Source: Glandiceps talaboti
Taxonomy: Eukaryota > Hemichordata > Enteropneusta > Spengelidae
Reading direction: 5' to 3'
NCBI RefSeq assembly: GCF_964340395.1
Contig: NC_135562.1
Coordinates: forward strand, 567,501 to 631,500
DNA: 64,000 nucleotides
Shown here piece after piece: positions 1-14,559 of this stretch. Within the stretch, counting starts at the first letter, position 1. Each line of letters starts with the position of its first letter. A program made the translations under genes and the position numbers. The notes beneath the pieces were generated by a model. The model searched no databases. It was not told the DNA's origin and worked only from the letters and a program-made list of their open reading frames with translations.

Positions 1-50
1 ATTTTGGTGTTGATATGAGAACATGTCAACTAATATTTGCGTACGTGCAA

Positions 51-91
51 TGTATGTATGTATGTATGTATGTATGTATGTGTGTGTGTGT
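51..91. repeat. (GTAT)n/(TG)n microsatellite
   Basis: A GTAT run passes into a TG run; another short TG-rich stretch follows to about 118. Confidence 0.9.
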
Positions 92-2241
92 ATAATGTGT
101 GTGTACATGTGTGTGTGCTAGCGTGAGTGAGTATAACTTTCAGCCTGGATTTTATCAGCAAAGTTATTCAAAGTATGCATTAATGACACAATCAATGAAT
201 TCAAATTATGTTATTTCTGAAGGATGTGAAACAGATGATTGAGTTTGGAAAATGATACTCAAAGAAACAAACAGGGAAACTCGACTCTAACCTCTTCAAC
301 TTTGTCATCCCAAAGGATGTTTTAAGATGTAATGTACTACACGACAGAGTGAGTACCAGATTGTCTGCTTCATCGGTTGTACCATGGCGTAGACAGTAAT
401 TGGCACGTTTTATTCCAATAGCGTTGATAAACATTTGCTGGTGTTTTCCCTGAATTCTCTTTATGTTGTTACAGCCTCTTGGTAATATAAAAATGATAAC
501 GAGGAGCCGTTGAAGACAGATCTTTAACCTTTTAGTAAAATGTTAAAATAAAACTTGGAAGGTCGAGTGAAGGTCAAGGAGCAAATGACGTTTAGGTGGG
601 ATTTTAATTGTATCCTGTCTGACATTAAATTGGATAAAACTGTCAAATCAAGTCAATTACCACATTATCTAATGGGGACAACTCATTAAATGTCGTCTAC
701 AACACGCGTACTCAACTAGGAAATACGAAACTAATTTCCACGTGTCCAAATTATATGATTTAACAATTTTATACACGTCAAGACGACATAGTAAATCCTA
801 AATTACCATAAAGGTAAACTGTCATCTGACTTTAAAGAAAAAAAACGAACTGACTCTTCAAATTCCACACATAGACCACAAAGCTAAGAATTTAAGACCA
901 CACTCAGATCTAACAAACAATCGACAAATAGTAAAATGAACGACAATATAAACACTTCATGGCTTACAGAAAACAGAGAACGGCCAATGCAAAACGATTT
1001 TCCTAAAATGTGATGAATATAAAACAAAGTCTCCTTCGTTAGTCAAAACAAAACAAAACAAAACATGACTACAACATATTCCACTAGCCCTGCTGGTTTA
1101 TGATAGATCTGCAAACTGTAAGTTAATTGAAGATTATGTCAACATACTAATAACTGTAAGGGTCGGAGAAAAGACAGTATAGAATCTAATTATAGAATTG
1201 GGTCAAAATGTGCTCAGGTAAACGAAATTAGATTGACATCTGTTGTTATTGAACTAAAATGGGCATGAGTGAAAACGTGTATCACGTTCCGTGAGAATAT
1301 TTAATGTAACGTTGTTTTTCTTGGAAATGACCTAAAAGCTTCTCAAACAAACAATAATTGAGAACACACGGTTCTTAATCTCCCGCTGCAAATTGTTATT
1401 TTGCAAGAAAAATATCCACATCCTGCTTAGAAGTGTAAACTAGCTAAAAGTCAATGTGTTAATGATTTAGATGTCTTATTTGGTGTGTACTTGGTGATAC
1501 AAAGTATTGACACAATGATTGACTAGGCAGGAGACTTATTAGCTAAAGCGTGTTTCTCTCTAATAATCGATAACACAATGACGTGCAAGACTACTACCAG
1601 CTTGTGAACACCTTGCAGTTTTCCCAGGGTCGTACTATCTGTGTCTCACACGTCAATGTTCTTTCAATATCACTACATCTAAACCCGTCGAATGCCCGTG
1701 ACGCAGGGGTGAATACTCCGGGCACACAAGCTGGACGAACAAACATGTCTTCCTATCCGATGGCACCCGATCTTTCCGCATACAATTCTCATTTTGCATT
1801 CTACTTTCAAAACTATCAGCTACCTGTACACGCTTACATGACTTTACAAATTTCCCGAGACGCAATGACGAACACTCGGGTCACATGTAGAAAGACAATC
1901 ATATGATCCGGTCTGATCGTCCATATTTCAAGGGTTTTGTTGTGTAACTTTATTCATGTATATTCGTAACGTTTCAGAAAACATACAACTCGGAAAAGAC
2001 GAAACTATGAACTAACATTCAAAAACTCACATTATAGACTCCTAGTTAAGCATATTAAATAAAGCCTGTGTAGGATAGCTTGTTCATGTTTTATCATAAT
2101 TATACATTACTGTGGATGGTAATACGATGGCCTTTTATTTGTTTACCAATTTAGGATTATGTGCGTGTTCTTTAATGAAGGCATACTGCTCGAGCATACG
2201 TGATTGGAAGGAAAATGTCTGCTGTAAGAATGTAAGTAAGT

Positions 2242-2249
<8 letters not shown>
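92..2249. other. Non-genic AT-rich sequence
   Basis: Nothing identifiable apart from a GC-richer block at 1583-1906 with a 107-residue open frame on the plus strand. That frame has no recognisable motif. Confidence 0.5.
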
Positions 2250-2329
<80 letters not shown>

Positions 2330-2335
2330 TTTTCC
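2250..2335. repeat. (CT)n microsatellite
   Basis: About 40 CT units with two T interruptions, preceded by a short GTAA run. Confidence 0.95.
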
Positions 2336-2654
2336 AGTACCTCGGTAAACTCAGTACATTATTTATAGAGGTTTTATATACGCATATCTGATGCATAACT
2401 TTCTATCGTAGAATGGAATACCACCTTCATATATTTAATAACTTGCATACCTTAGATTTAAACTACTTCCAGATATCTCGTATTTGTACGTGTCAGATGA
2501 AAGTGAGAATATTTTCTTACACGCAGACGAATGTGTAATTGAAGACAAATAAATCCCAGGAACCTTTCCTTGGTTATCCAGGCATTTCAATTCCATTGAA
2601 ACACGTTTGATAACTGACTGAAAAATCGAATTCATCAACACACTGACTATAAGC

Positions 2655-2942
2655 ATGAGCTTCACGTGAACAATGCCTCATATATAGATTTTTACCATGA
2701 CCGCACGGGGTCACGAAGCCATCACCGACACTTTTCCCTGTAACCATTTGAGGTTACTCTGTAAACTCTGAAACTTTACACTTTAATTGCAAATGTAGAT
2801 GAGCTTCACGTGAGCAATGCCTCTTATATAGAATTTTACAGTGATCGCAGGGGGTCACGAAGCCATCACCGGAACGTTTTGTTGAGATCATTTGAGGTCA
2901 CCCTGTAAAATCTGCTAATGTAAATGACTGAAACTTTTCAGT
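2655..2942. repeat. 144-bp tandem duplication
   Basis: Two diverged copies, each with ATGAGCTTCACGTGA, then GGGGTCACGAAGCCATCACC and CATTTGAGGT. The GAGC anchors are 144 bp apart (2657 and 2801). Confidence 0.85.
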
Positions 2943-3939
2943 GATTGTGTTACCCACAATATAGAAGGAAAGAGCAATTTTGCATCTACCGGTCCTTAAG
3001 GGCATGTCATGACTAATGTACTATTCATTAAAAGCACAAGTGAAAAAACGATGCAGAGTAACCTAAGGAGATGTTGATAACAATACATTCTGAAATTAAT
3101 ACGGTGAGATATTTGATGGGTTTTCTTAATATCTTATGCTATGAATATTTCACAAGAACACTGTGAAAAAGTATAATTATCTGAATCCCTGGGTACGGTG
3201 TAAACATTCACATCGAACCGTCATGTTCATTGACTTTGAGGAATATAGTCTTTCATATCCAGAGCTGCATGCTTTAGATAACCTACAGACAGTTTGTCGT
3301 TAATTAATCAATACACTTGTCGTCCATCATATTTATTGTACAAGGCTATGTTGATAATACCATGAGGTCTTTGCTATCAAAACAAATTTACGTTACGGCG
3401 TGAATGGTAGCGACCAGGCCCCTCAATATACTCCTGTATGCAAGCTTAACATCATATGTTTTATGATATCATGGTTAGTGAGCAAATTATGTAGAAAACA
3501 ATTCAATGAGCTAAAGGAGGAATATTTAAATAGAATTGTCCTACATTATGAAAAATCTTTGCACCGACTATTTTATCTATACTAGAATATTGAAATACAT
3601 AAATGAAACATGTATGGTCGAAACAAATTCAGGTTTTATAAAAGTCAGACTAGTTTTCATCCTGTTAACAGAGAATATTTCTGTTTAACTTGTTAATTGT
3701 ATTGTCATTACTAAAGTATTATAGCATTTGTCTATGTACGATTCACACTATTGTACACTCTATTTTTGAAGCTAGCTTCTACTGGCGAAATACTAGTATA
3801 TTGATAAGAACGTTGTACAATTCAATGAGCGTCATTCTTGTGTGTATAAATCCTAAAACAGTTACTCTATTTTCGGCTTACGAGTAATCATTTCCATATA
3901 AGTTTACCAAGATTATCAAGGTTGATTGTAATTTTCTGG

Positions 3940-4036
3940 ATTATGTTAAGTGTATGAATTAATTATCTAAGTGTATGAATTAATTATCTATGTGTATGAA
4001 TTAATTATCTAAGTGTATGAATTAATTATCTAAGTG
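3940..4036. repeat. 21-bp tandem repeat, about 4 copies
   Basis: Units of AAGTGTATGAATTAATTATCT with one T/A change. Confidence 0.9.
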
Positions 4037-4189
4037 CATATAACCTGGATATATTTGTGATTGTGTTTCATATTTCTTTCGATTTCCATAGAAATTGTTT
4101 ATATTGCTGTGAGACATCGTCTTGTTTAAATTTGAATAAAGTGTCTATCATGCCAAATTGATATGAAACGTGACATTGGAAGCTGTTAA

Positions 4190-4535
4190 AGTGGCCATAT
4201 GGATGACTAATTGTGGTATTTATTTTGGATTTTTAATTCATGAAGCAACTCTACTATGTTTATGTACTTGAAAAAGAAAACCAATGTGATACAACACATA
4301 CACATTTTTTGTTTGTAACGCAAAACAGTACAATATGTTTTAAAATGTGTAAGATTTTTGTTGTTGTACTTACACTAAGTCTAACAAACGTTTTATACAG
4401 GTTTCAGCTTTTTGTAATTTATTAAGTGACAAACACAGATTTGGTCACATTGTTTTTCAAGTAGGAAAACATGGCAGAGTTGATTTATGAATAAAAATCC
4501 AAACTAATTACACGTTTATCATCCATATGGCCACT
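4190..4535. mobile_element. 346-bp element with 17-bp inverted termini
   Basis: It starts AGTGGCCATATGGATGA (4190-4206) and ends with the exact reverse complement (4519-4535). A third copy of the terminus lies alone near 52801-52818. No clear target duplication and no recognisable protein. Confidence 0.6.
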
Positions 4536-4539
4536 ACAA

Positions 4540-7030
4540 TTGTTCACGGTTACATGTTTACGTTTTTTAGCATTTTAATCTTATTTTAATCCAATTAGGT
4601 ATGTCAGTCGTTCAATAATCAAAACATATTGCCTTGGACATTCACCATGCACACTTACACAATATAATTGGTTTTAAAACACAGTAACGTAATTACATTC
4701 TTTTTTGGGGGTTTGCATTAAATGAAAGAAACTCGAATTCATAAATTCATAATTACATTCATAATTACATTAAACATGCACACTTCTAACATATTTTGTT
4801 AATAGCATAATTACTTGGACAAATAACTAATGAAATATATTTCTAGGTTTAGATAATTTAATGTTTGTGTATGTTTTCGTCCTTTGCAATCACACTTAAA
4901 CAAGTCCTACAAATAGTTTGTCGTTGCATTTACACCAATAGTTCTACCCTTTCATTGTTATTCGTTGTCAAACATACAACTGCAACCACGAATATAAAAG
5001 TGTGTTGAGAACATTTGTAAGTCAGGACTTTAAAATAATGCAATTTGAGATTCAACAGGAAGGTCATGCCTGATAAATGGGTTCAGGTCCCTTACCACGA
5101 GAGCTTACAATAATCGACTTTTTTGGGGAAAAGCAATGAAAAAGTCGATTAAGCCTTCATTGTTTGATGCGACGTAAGTGTACAATATGACTGAAATTCA
5201 ATAAGATTAGATAAATGTTCCACTGTAAGACACCATTATAAAGGTCAATCCTCTTATCATAAATTGTACCTTCACTTCCACTCCGATTTACATTTTTATG
5301 ACACAATTTTATGAGAATAAATACATGATTATCAAAGATTTATAGTGGAAGTGAGAGCTGAAATGTCAAACCGACCTTGTTATGAAGTCAATGAAGCGAC
5401 TAGAAGACAGCAAGCAAGTGCAAGTGTATTTAACTTTCTCGACGTCTTTTCATCACAAATTAAATGAGTTATCATCTTACATCTCAAGGTCCTGGTCAAA
5501 CTACCACACCAGCAAGACTACAGAGTTTCAATTGTTACATGTTACACAATATTTTGTTACGAATTACACAAACAAAATACAGGCATGCACATGAAGTGTT
5601 CCATTATTTTTTTATCTCCCGGTGAATACAAATTAATTGTTTTGTGTTTAAATCTTCTTTGTCTCATCCGATAGTGATGTTGCTTTGTGTTCGCAGTGAG
5701 ATAAAATGCATCTTTGTATATGCTTGCATTCTATCAGTGTCATTTTACAGTTATGTGGGACGTACAATTATCGTGCTGTCTATTCGTCTACTGAAACCAT
5801 AACGTCACTCTGGTTTAGTAGTACATAGAAACGTATTCGGTATTTCTGTAATTTCTAACTCTCCTGCTGCGTTTAGAACCATATATTATATATACTCTTC
5901 AAAACGAATCTATTTGATAGAATAATAGAACCATGACCTCTTTCCCTATTCATAGAAAATCACTTTTGAAAATCTCACGTAAAATCACTTTGGTTCATCT
6001 ACATTGTTGAAATGTCTATAAATTGTATTGGTATATTTGGTCACCTCAACCATATATCGCGTTTAAACAAGAAGGAAATACAAACGGTTGGGAAAAGTAG
6101 GTTAATATGATAAAATGAAATTAACCAAAATATATGACGCAATGCTATGTAATCCTGTGGTGACGTCATATACCTGTGTCGATAACAAAAGTTCAATTCA
6201 AGACTTAGTCTTTTATGTAATTCAAACGCAAGATATTTTATTTTAACCGGTGAAAAGGTTTTCTATATATATGAGTTATTCATTATTTTTGGCTATATGT
6301 TGTTTTTGGAAATTAAAATGCCACAATATCAATACGAATTATTCATATGATGTGTAAAAGGAAAATGTGCAACAAAGAATCGGAAGAAACAAAAGTATCG
6401 CTCTAGGCAGAAACGTTCACCTTTAACTTATTTGAATTTAGGGATTAAAGTAGAATTTAATGTTTCTGTTCATGGATATTAAGACGACGATGTTGTGATT
6501 GAATCGTGACATTGACTTAATGCAAACATTGCATTCATTCATTTTTAATAGAAGTTTAGAATGAAAACAGTAAGTGTTTAACCTTGAAAGACAAATTGCT
6601 ATTTGATAGATACGATTCAATGTCTGTCAAAACACAATGTCAAGTATAGCCTGTGGCTAGAAGTATATGTGGTAAAAACAGCAGAAGGTCACCTAGTTAC
6701 AATGAAGACAAATGATAAACACAAATTGACCCTTTCAAGTTGAAAATTGAATCTTGCGCGGAAATTGTTATGACACATATAGTTTCTTTTCAATCTAAAG
6801 AATATGACCCATTTATTCATTTTGCATCTCCTTTCTCTTAAAAACACAGCTGTGCCAACGTAATATTTATACCATTCCAAGATATGAGAACGAATTTATA
6901 TAATAGTAGCTGCTGTATTCACTATTTATAAGATGATATAACTTGATTTCATTGACAGAACTGGAGACCCACGGACGAAGAGGGCCCAGTCTCTTCCAAA
7001 TATTTGGGCTAAAAATGGATGGTTCACGAT
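4540..7030. other. Non-genic AT-rich sequence
   Basis: It holds the hairpin at 5113 and a loose inverted repeat at about 5239-5378 (AAGGTC...CTTCCACT and AGTGGAAG...GACCTT). At 5803-5824 is a sequence matching the 17.9-kb inverted unit. No gene. Confidence 0.5.
5113..5152. repeat. Short hairpin with 12-bp arms
   Basis: AATCGACTTTTT and AAAAAGTCGATT separated by a short A/G-rich loop. Confidence 0.7.
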
Positions 7031-7032
7031 GA

Positions 7033-7038
7033 TATGAT

Positions 7039-7075
<37 letters not shown>

Positions 7076-7146
7076 ATACAATACAATACAATACAATACA
7101 ATACAATACAATACAATACAATACAATACAATACAATACAATACAA
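7033..7146. repeat. Compound (AAAT)n and (ACAAT)n
   Basis: A run of AAAT units to about 7076, then about 14 ACAAT units. Confidence 0.95.
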
Positions 7147-7978
7147 TTCCTGGTAATTGAAGATATGATTCTGACATTTCTTAGACTGTGTTCGACAATG
7201 CATAAATTGTTATTAGTTTATACATTATATTATGTTATCGAAAGAGTGTGTTTGGACAGTTGAAAAATTGTGCATGTGGTATGTAATACAAGACATTCTA
7301 ACAAGTTCGAACCAGCCCACTGCTGAGGTTGACGACAAAATGATACATTCAACATAAGACAGGCTTCATCGATTCACTTGACTATATGGCGAAGTAGAGA
7401 GTTAGAAGATCTAGAAAGTGGGATTCAGTCCCAACCTTTTCAATCTGGTAACATTCTTCATCAATGTAACTGTAATTACACTGTAATCAAAGCAAATCCC
7501 TTAAGCTTTGACAAATGATTAGTTGTTATATATTCTGTCGATTCTTTACACGAAATTAAAACACTCTATAGGGCATTTATTGGCCTTAGCAATCATTTAC
7601 GTTTAGATTGATAGATTTGAAAAACGTAACCTTTGATCGATTGGTTTCGCAAACCACTTGACGGAGTAGATATATTGTTTTTTCTGGTTTGACTGTTTGA
7701 TGACGTGTTGCGATGCAACACTTGAAGAGTAAATACTAAGGAGTTTTCTTGCTGTAATGATTTCTTTTTGAGGCAACGATTAATGATATACAGCACATGG
7801 TTACATTTAATGAGTAGAGAGACCAATAGGTGACTTTCAAATGGAACATCTCTGACAAATGGCACACACTCAAAGTCATTGGTAACCAATGATTTCATTA
7901 ACCACAGTCTCTGGAAGTTTGCAACAATACTTGTAATTAGTAGACTACTAGTATTTCCTATCATATTACACATTTCAA

Positions 7979-8035
<57 letters not shown>

Positions 8036-8055
8036 AACACACACACACACACACA
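7979..8055. repeat. (CA)n microsatellite
   Basis: An almost pure CA run with one GCAA interruption. The minus-strand open frame that begins in it (7593-8054) is not convincing as a gene. Confidence 0.95.
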
Positions 8056-8385
8056 TGTACACTTTAACCGCCTTCACGACACTGCTCGGTCTTTCCATTT
8101 CTAAACCTTTCTTCAAGATAAGCGAAATAAAGCAATATATCTTGAGCCATTCGTTAAATTACACAGCATTTAGCATTGAAATGATAATGATTGTGACTTG
8201 TAGTCGTTTTATACATTATAACACATAAACAGCTGTTATATTTCTGCAAATGTCGTCTTTTGCGATTTCTGAATTAGGACTTTTCTAGAAACTATGCAAT
8301 CTATGAAAGTGACATATAGAAACTTGTAAATGTACTCTATCATCAGCATATATACATAGTAGTGTTGACGAAATAAATTGCATTT

Positions 8386-8522
8386 TGTAGTGTAGTGTAG
8401 TGTAGTGTAGTGTAGTGTAGTGTAGTGCAGTGCAGTGTAGTGTAGTGCAATATAGTGAAGTGTAGAAAGGTGTGGAGTTCACTGTATAGCGCGTAGTATA
8501 GCGCAGCGTAGTGTAGTGTGCT
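8386..8522. repeat. (GTGTA)n pentanucleotide array
   Basis: GTGTA units degrade into GTGCA and GTATA variants toward the right. Confidence 0.9.
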
Positions 8523-10421
8523 CTCATAGTTGCAGTTTTTTTTAACTCTTCTTATTTATCTATGTGCTTGTTCAATACATGATTGTATCAACACTTGACA
8601 CATTGTCGTCCTTGGTAAAGGCTCAGTTGTACATTTAAAAGCTGACACCTCGTCATCCTTGGTAAAAACTGATTGTACAGTTATATGGTATGGCATATTT
8701 AGGATTTCATTTTAGTATTTTACGTATACATCTAAAACTGCATTAAATTCCATCTCCTATTTGCTTCTGTTCGTATTCTGTATATTCTATAATAATCTAA
8801 ACTGTATCGAAGACCTACAACCGAGTCAGAATTAAATCTCCGTATGGGGTCATACTTTGCCTAAAAGCTTTGCAGTAACGATCAATGTGTTATTAAAGGT
8901 ACAATGAACAACTAACGGAGCGTCCGTAACATATGCAGTGATATTACTATTGCGAAAGTTGTGATTAGAATTGTACATTACTAAGACCAAAATAATAATG
9001 GGAACCTGATAGAAGGTTTAGTTGAATCGAAATATGTTGCTTCGAATCGCAACATGCAAATGTCGTTAATTTCATGTGTGGGACACGAATACCAAAATAA
9101 AATATCAAAGGAGATACATACATTGTACTTTTGACAACGATTAAAACACACTTTTTTCAAATTTTCTTAAATTCATGCATTTGCCCCAGCTATCGATACG
9201 TGAACAGCTGTTGATAGCCGTTCAAGCAGCGTTATTATGTCGTGGCCGGCCTATAATCTGGGAAAGCACTTGTGGCATGTAAGTGCACTGTCAATAAAAT
9301 GTAGAGGTAAATGTTTGCTTTTATATGTCTATTTGTACAACACAGACATTACAGGTAAATCCTTTTAACTTATAAATAAAACATATCGTAAAATACACAC
9401 AAGTTGTACACATACCAAATCAATGCCCAAACTATTTCATAACCACATATTACGACATAAAGATCTGACATTGTTGTCATAGTTTGTACTACTATAAGTG
9501 GTAATTAAAAGTGCCGAAAGTACGAAAAGGACTCAAATATATTTTATGAGAATGGGCTTGGATTTGAAAATTTGATGAAAAACTAATGAAGGGTAAGACA
9601 TAGTTCATTTTTTTACTTTTGAAGTTGTCATAGTATTACAGGTAGCGGTGTTTCTATTATAAGTAGGCTGTTTAAGACCTAGGATAGTAAATATAGTTAC
9701 TTCGGAACGGTGATTTGAAAACGAATACGACGTTTCGACCCGTCTACTACTGACCTTGCTTACACAGTGATTTAATCATTCAGATTCTCTCCGAACTGAC
9801 AGAATGATATGTCCGTAATTATTGATGGTATCTGGTATCCCTGTCCGTGTTCATGATGCGTTTCATCTGTCTGATGTAGGTGACTTTCACATTAGTTTAT
9901 AAATTCCCGTTCCAAAGTTACCATATTTTACTGTACTATAACGGAAATGTCATTCAAGAACGTTATATATTTCTGATAATAGAACACATCTGTCAATGTG
10001 ATTTTAATACAAATATAACCAAAATAACATTATCATTTGTAAAGGCATTTACTTCAAGGGTTACATTGACGTCATAAACAGGCGACCAACATTTGTTGAA
10101 AAATGTCTCTCGTTATTTGCTAAAGGTATTTCTTTCACACAGTATGCCATCTGAATTCCATATTTTAGAACAGTATTGGTTTGTGATAGATGGCAAAACG
10201 GAACATCTGTCACAGCCTCTCTAGTTATTACATTACTAAAATAACATATTTTGAATTGTTTGTATGTTGTGGTTGACTGGGATTAAAAGATCTATAAATA
10301 TACATACATTCCATTTGTTCCTTAATATTATTGTGAACGTTAAAACAAATTGCGACTCAGAAAGCATTAGTACATTAAAAGCATATTACAACAATAACGT
10401 TCAAATATAATATAATTTAAG

Positions 10422-10506
10422 AAATGAATTAAGCACCCACACCCAATTAGGTAGAAACAATATGAATTAAGCACCCACACTCATTGAATGGTAGGTAGAA
10501 ACAATA
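10422..10506. repeat. About 40-bp tandem duplication
   Basis: ATGAATTAAGCACCCACAC and GGTAGAAACAATA each occur twice. Confidence 0.75.
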
Positions 10507-10734
10507 ACTGTCTCTTGTATATGTTATATATATGACATTTATTTTGATTTTTAATCTACATGTGATTTGTGATAGGATAAATATAACAAAAGGGGGAGAA
10601 TAAATAGAAAGTGGGACTCTGCTGTAATTGTGTGTTTCACGCTAAAGGCGACTGCCAGACAACTAATATTGCACCACATATACATAGATCCATCTGTCTT
10701 CCTGTCTGCCTGCCTACCTGTCTGGCTGTTTCTC

Positions 10735-10816
10735 TCTATGTATGTATGTATGTATGTATGTATGTATGTATGTATGTATGTATGTATGTATGTATGTATG
10801 TATGTATGTATGTATG

Positions 10817-10857
<41 letters not shown>

Positions 10858-10921
10858 CGCTTTTCGTATCTATCTATCTGCCTGTCTGCCTGTCTGTCTG
10901 TCTGCCTGTCTGTCTGTCTGT
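10735..10921. repeat. Compound (GTAT)n(CTAT)n(CTGT)n array
   Basis: GTAT units to about 10819, then CTAT, a TA run, and CTGT/CTGC. All overlapping open frames are repeat artefacts. Confidence 0.95.
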
Positions 10922-13900
10922 CCATAATACAAGTTGTTCAAAATTCTTCTCTACTGATGTCTGAACTGCATAACGTTTTCAAGTTCAGCAATATTTATCC
11001 CAAGTTCAGAGGCGAGCAATTTCGTGTAGGTCGGCCAGATGTGCTCTCCTGATCCCTGACTTCCTTTTTCCATACTTTGGTTGCCAAGTAACCAGATCTG
11101 TAACTACTCCTTTACGTCTGCATATACATTATACAATACATTGACATGTCATATCAGATTCTGTTTAAATGTAGTCTTGCCATGTTTAACGTAGTAATTA
11201 CAAAGATGCGACGATAATAGTTTACTGTAGCATACATCTGACAAATATACTGACATGAAAACAAAGACTCTGGTGATGTGATAATGTATAAAATTCTTCT
11301 TCTTCAAATTGCTAGAAAGTATGGATTAAGTCATTTCTACTGACCAAAGTGTTTTGCGTTATCTTATCGCTGTGTATATTAGTCATTATGTCTAAGAATG
11401 TCTTCTTTGAGTACAAAGCAGGGAACCTCAAAATGCATTTTACATGTATTTGTAATACGTTAAAGTGAATAAGACGGATACGATTATAAGATCTGAAAGG
11501 AAATTCTTGTAAACGTTACTAAGTTTGCTAACCCTAATACAGAACTAATCTAAATGTGTACACTTGAAGGGTTTAAGGTTTTCAAGATTGTACTTGTGAC
11601 ATATTGCTTGTCAATAAAACGGATATTGATACACAGGTTGACTGCACTTATTGTGACATTAATTAACATTGTAGGCGCCAGACAACCCAAACTGACAATA
11701 TATTGTATGAATGATAGCTAGTGGTAACTATGTTGCAATATTAGGTCTACGTACATATCTATTCACGTTTGTCGTTTTACTTGTGTCAAAACAACACTTC
11801 ACCATACATACGCACGACGGAGCCGTATTTAACATACTTATTGTTTTGAAGTATATTAGTAATTTTGAAAAATTGTTTATGTTGCAATATTGATTCTCAT
11901 AACTATTGGTATTGTCATTTATACTATACTTATCACAGCTAATAAACACGTATCCAAGCACAACAACGAGTGAACAGAATACATCATTGATTGTTTTGTT
12001 GCACAAGAGCATTAAGGACCCACTGGTATTGATTTTGGCGATTGAATATTCTATGTTTTGCTAATTCTAATTCTAATTTTATTTACTCGGTAATACTAAT
12101 AAGTATCACACCAAGTTTGTTAATGTGTACGTGTGTGGACAACACTAGTATAATGGTGAAAATAGTTAATGTGTTATGATAATTGTTCTTTGAAAACTTC
12201 GGTAGAATAGCTTTCCAAACAACATGAAATCCTTAGTTTAGACGTGAAAAATGTAACTAACGCTTTAAAATAATTCATTTCAAAATCACAACTTATAATA
12301 CATTAAACCAGCTACATTCAAATGAGAAGCTATATATATTCGCTGAATATGTTTATCAATGAGTTTGTCAATGTAGTTAATTGGAGTTCATGCACATACA
12401 CGTATCCCCGAAAGGGACACAGAATAAAGTTAAATTTCAGATGTTTCGTTCAACTCAGTCGTTTTGTAGCTACGGATTATCATATAAGAAAAGGTGATTT
12501 ACTTAAAGCGCTATCATGCAAAACTTTGATATTTGCGAATTCATAAGTAAAGGGCATTTATACTGATTACAGTAATGCATTTGCTATCGGCATTATGATA
12601 TTCATACTGATTGTAAGGTCAAAAGCCATGTTCTGGTTTTTTTCATGTCATACGACACTATCAATTAATTCGCATGCGCTTATATACAAAATACTTCTGT
12701 AAATCAGCAAGACATTTAATTTTGTACTGAACCAAGATCCTAACTTTTTACTTGAATAATCGAGTTATCTTAGAATTAAGGGATGTGAAAACTTGATGAC
12801 TAGGGTTTGGGGTGGAAAGCTATTTCTGTATTCAAGCATTATGGTGTAGTATGATAATGACACCATTGGCACTATATCTGGATATTATGTACATTATCAC
12901 AATGGTATTTCTATATATATCTGTCACCTGGACAGATGAGTCTTCACCATAAGTATTCACGTTGCTTTCATCAGATTATACATGCATGCAATACTCACAT
13001 AACTTGTTTACATCATTACCACCAGTCATGGTGATCAATAAAGCAAATGCAGGCATCCATTATGAATACCAATAAAGGACCGCCTGACAGCTTTGATGGT
13101 TTCTTTGTGTTCATGAAATATTCTATTAACAAGATGAATACACAGTCCCACAAGACTGTATACAACTCTGTATGTTACTTCCAGAAGTACTTTGTATCAA
13201 TGATAATTGTAAAAATGTGCAGCAGATTCCCGCGATTTAATTCAACCGAACCTTTTGAGGGGTAATTTAAAATATCAACTGCTGAAAATGCTGAAAGACT
13301 GAAATTTCATTAGACGTTGTGGGATTGAAAATCTGAGATGTCCTACGAAATGTTCCATGGAATGCTTACTGCATACAATGACATAGTAGACCGGGTAACC
13401 ATTTTTAATTATAGAAAATTTGAATTAAACCGATTATACAAAATATGAATTAAACTGAGACGAAAGTCTGTAGTATTGTTGCCATTGTATAGAGATGTAA
13501 TTTACGTTATGACAAGCATTGATTGGTTTTTGAAATTAAAGGTTGATAAATATTGACAGATTTGACAATTATCAGAATGTTTCAAAGGTGCTGCAATATC
13601 AACAATACTACTATGATAGAAAGTGTATGTAGCAATGACATCATTTGTACACAATCTTTTCAGTCATTTTATCTAATATGAGGAAAGTGAAGAGACAGAC
13701 AAGGTTTGCCATTATTTGATCTCTTTCATGCCTCGGGGTGAGTTTACATGACATCGCTGTCGCAAGTTTCCATTTGGTATTAGACAATTGTCGACAGTAT
13801 GTACTTTGTTTTTATTCGCAACTCTGTTTTCCTATTTCTATGTTATCGCTCAAATTGTGATATTTTCTGTACATTAAATATGCCGATCCATTGCTTTGTA

Positions 13901-14522
13901 TCTCATATTTTTATAAAACACCATAAATCCATTCTTCTGCTCAAAGTCATTCAGAGTTTAGTCTAATAAATGCATAATCAACGTATAATATTGATTTACA
14001 CAATTCTCCTATATTTTCTTTGATATCGGGCATATAAGGTCATATGAATTGTAGTTACTGTGGGTTAACAAGTCGTAACACGTTGATATTTTCACTAACC
14101 AATAAAGCTATACTCAACAATAACGACTTTCATATTGCTGTCAATTGCTGGTTACTATTGCTTGCTCTTGACATTGTAACAATTTTCAATGGTCTCATTG
14201 AAAGTAATGTCGGACGTTTTCGGTTTCTGCTCGAGACGACGAGGACGATTTGAATCATCCACTTTTACACCTTTACCTCATTGGCACTATGTTCAGAGAT
14301 AACTTCAATTGTTGAACGTGTTGAATGTGGAAATCTACTGTTTGACTTTTCACCTATATTTTATCTATAGAATGTAATGATAAATTATACCAGGTTAGTG
14401 AAGCCATTCTCCGAGTACACTTCGAAATTCAAAACATGCGTTTTTACAATCTAGCATATAACACATATATTGACGCAAAACAAACCCTCAGTCCTATTTG
14501 TAATAATCGTTAAGTTCTTACC

Positions 14523-14523
<1 letters not shown>

Positions 14524-14558
<35 letters not shown>
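14524..14558. repeat. (ACAG)n microsatellite
   Basis: Nine near-perfect ACAG units. Confidence 0.95.

Positions 14559-14559
<1 letters not shown>

Noticed and set aside
1583-1906. 107-residue plus-strand frame in a GC-richer block
   Set aside because: No motif or splice context recognised, and the minus strand is also open over much of it. A transposon scrap is as likely as an exon.
7593-7980. Minus-strand frame of about 128 codons after a CA run
   Set aside because: No recognisable motif, no ATG outside the microsatellite near its start, and composition typical of AT-rich non-coding DNA.
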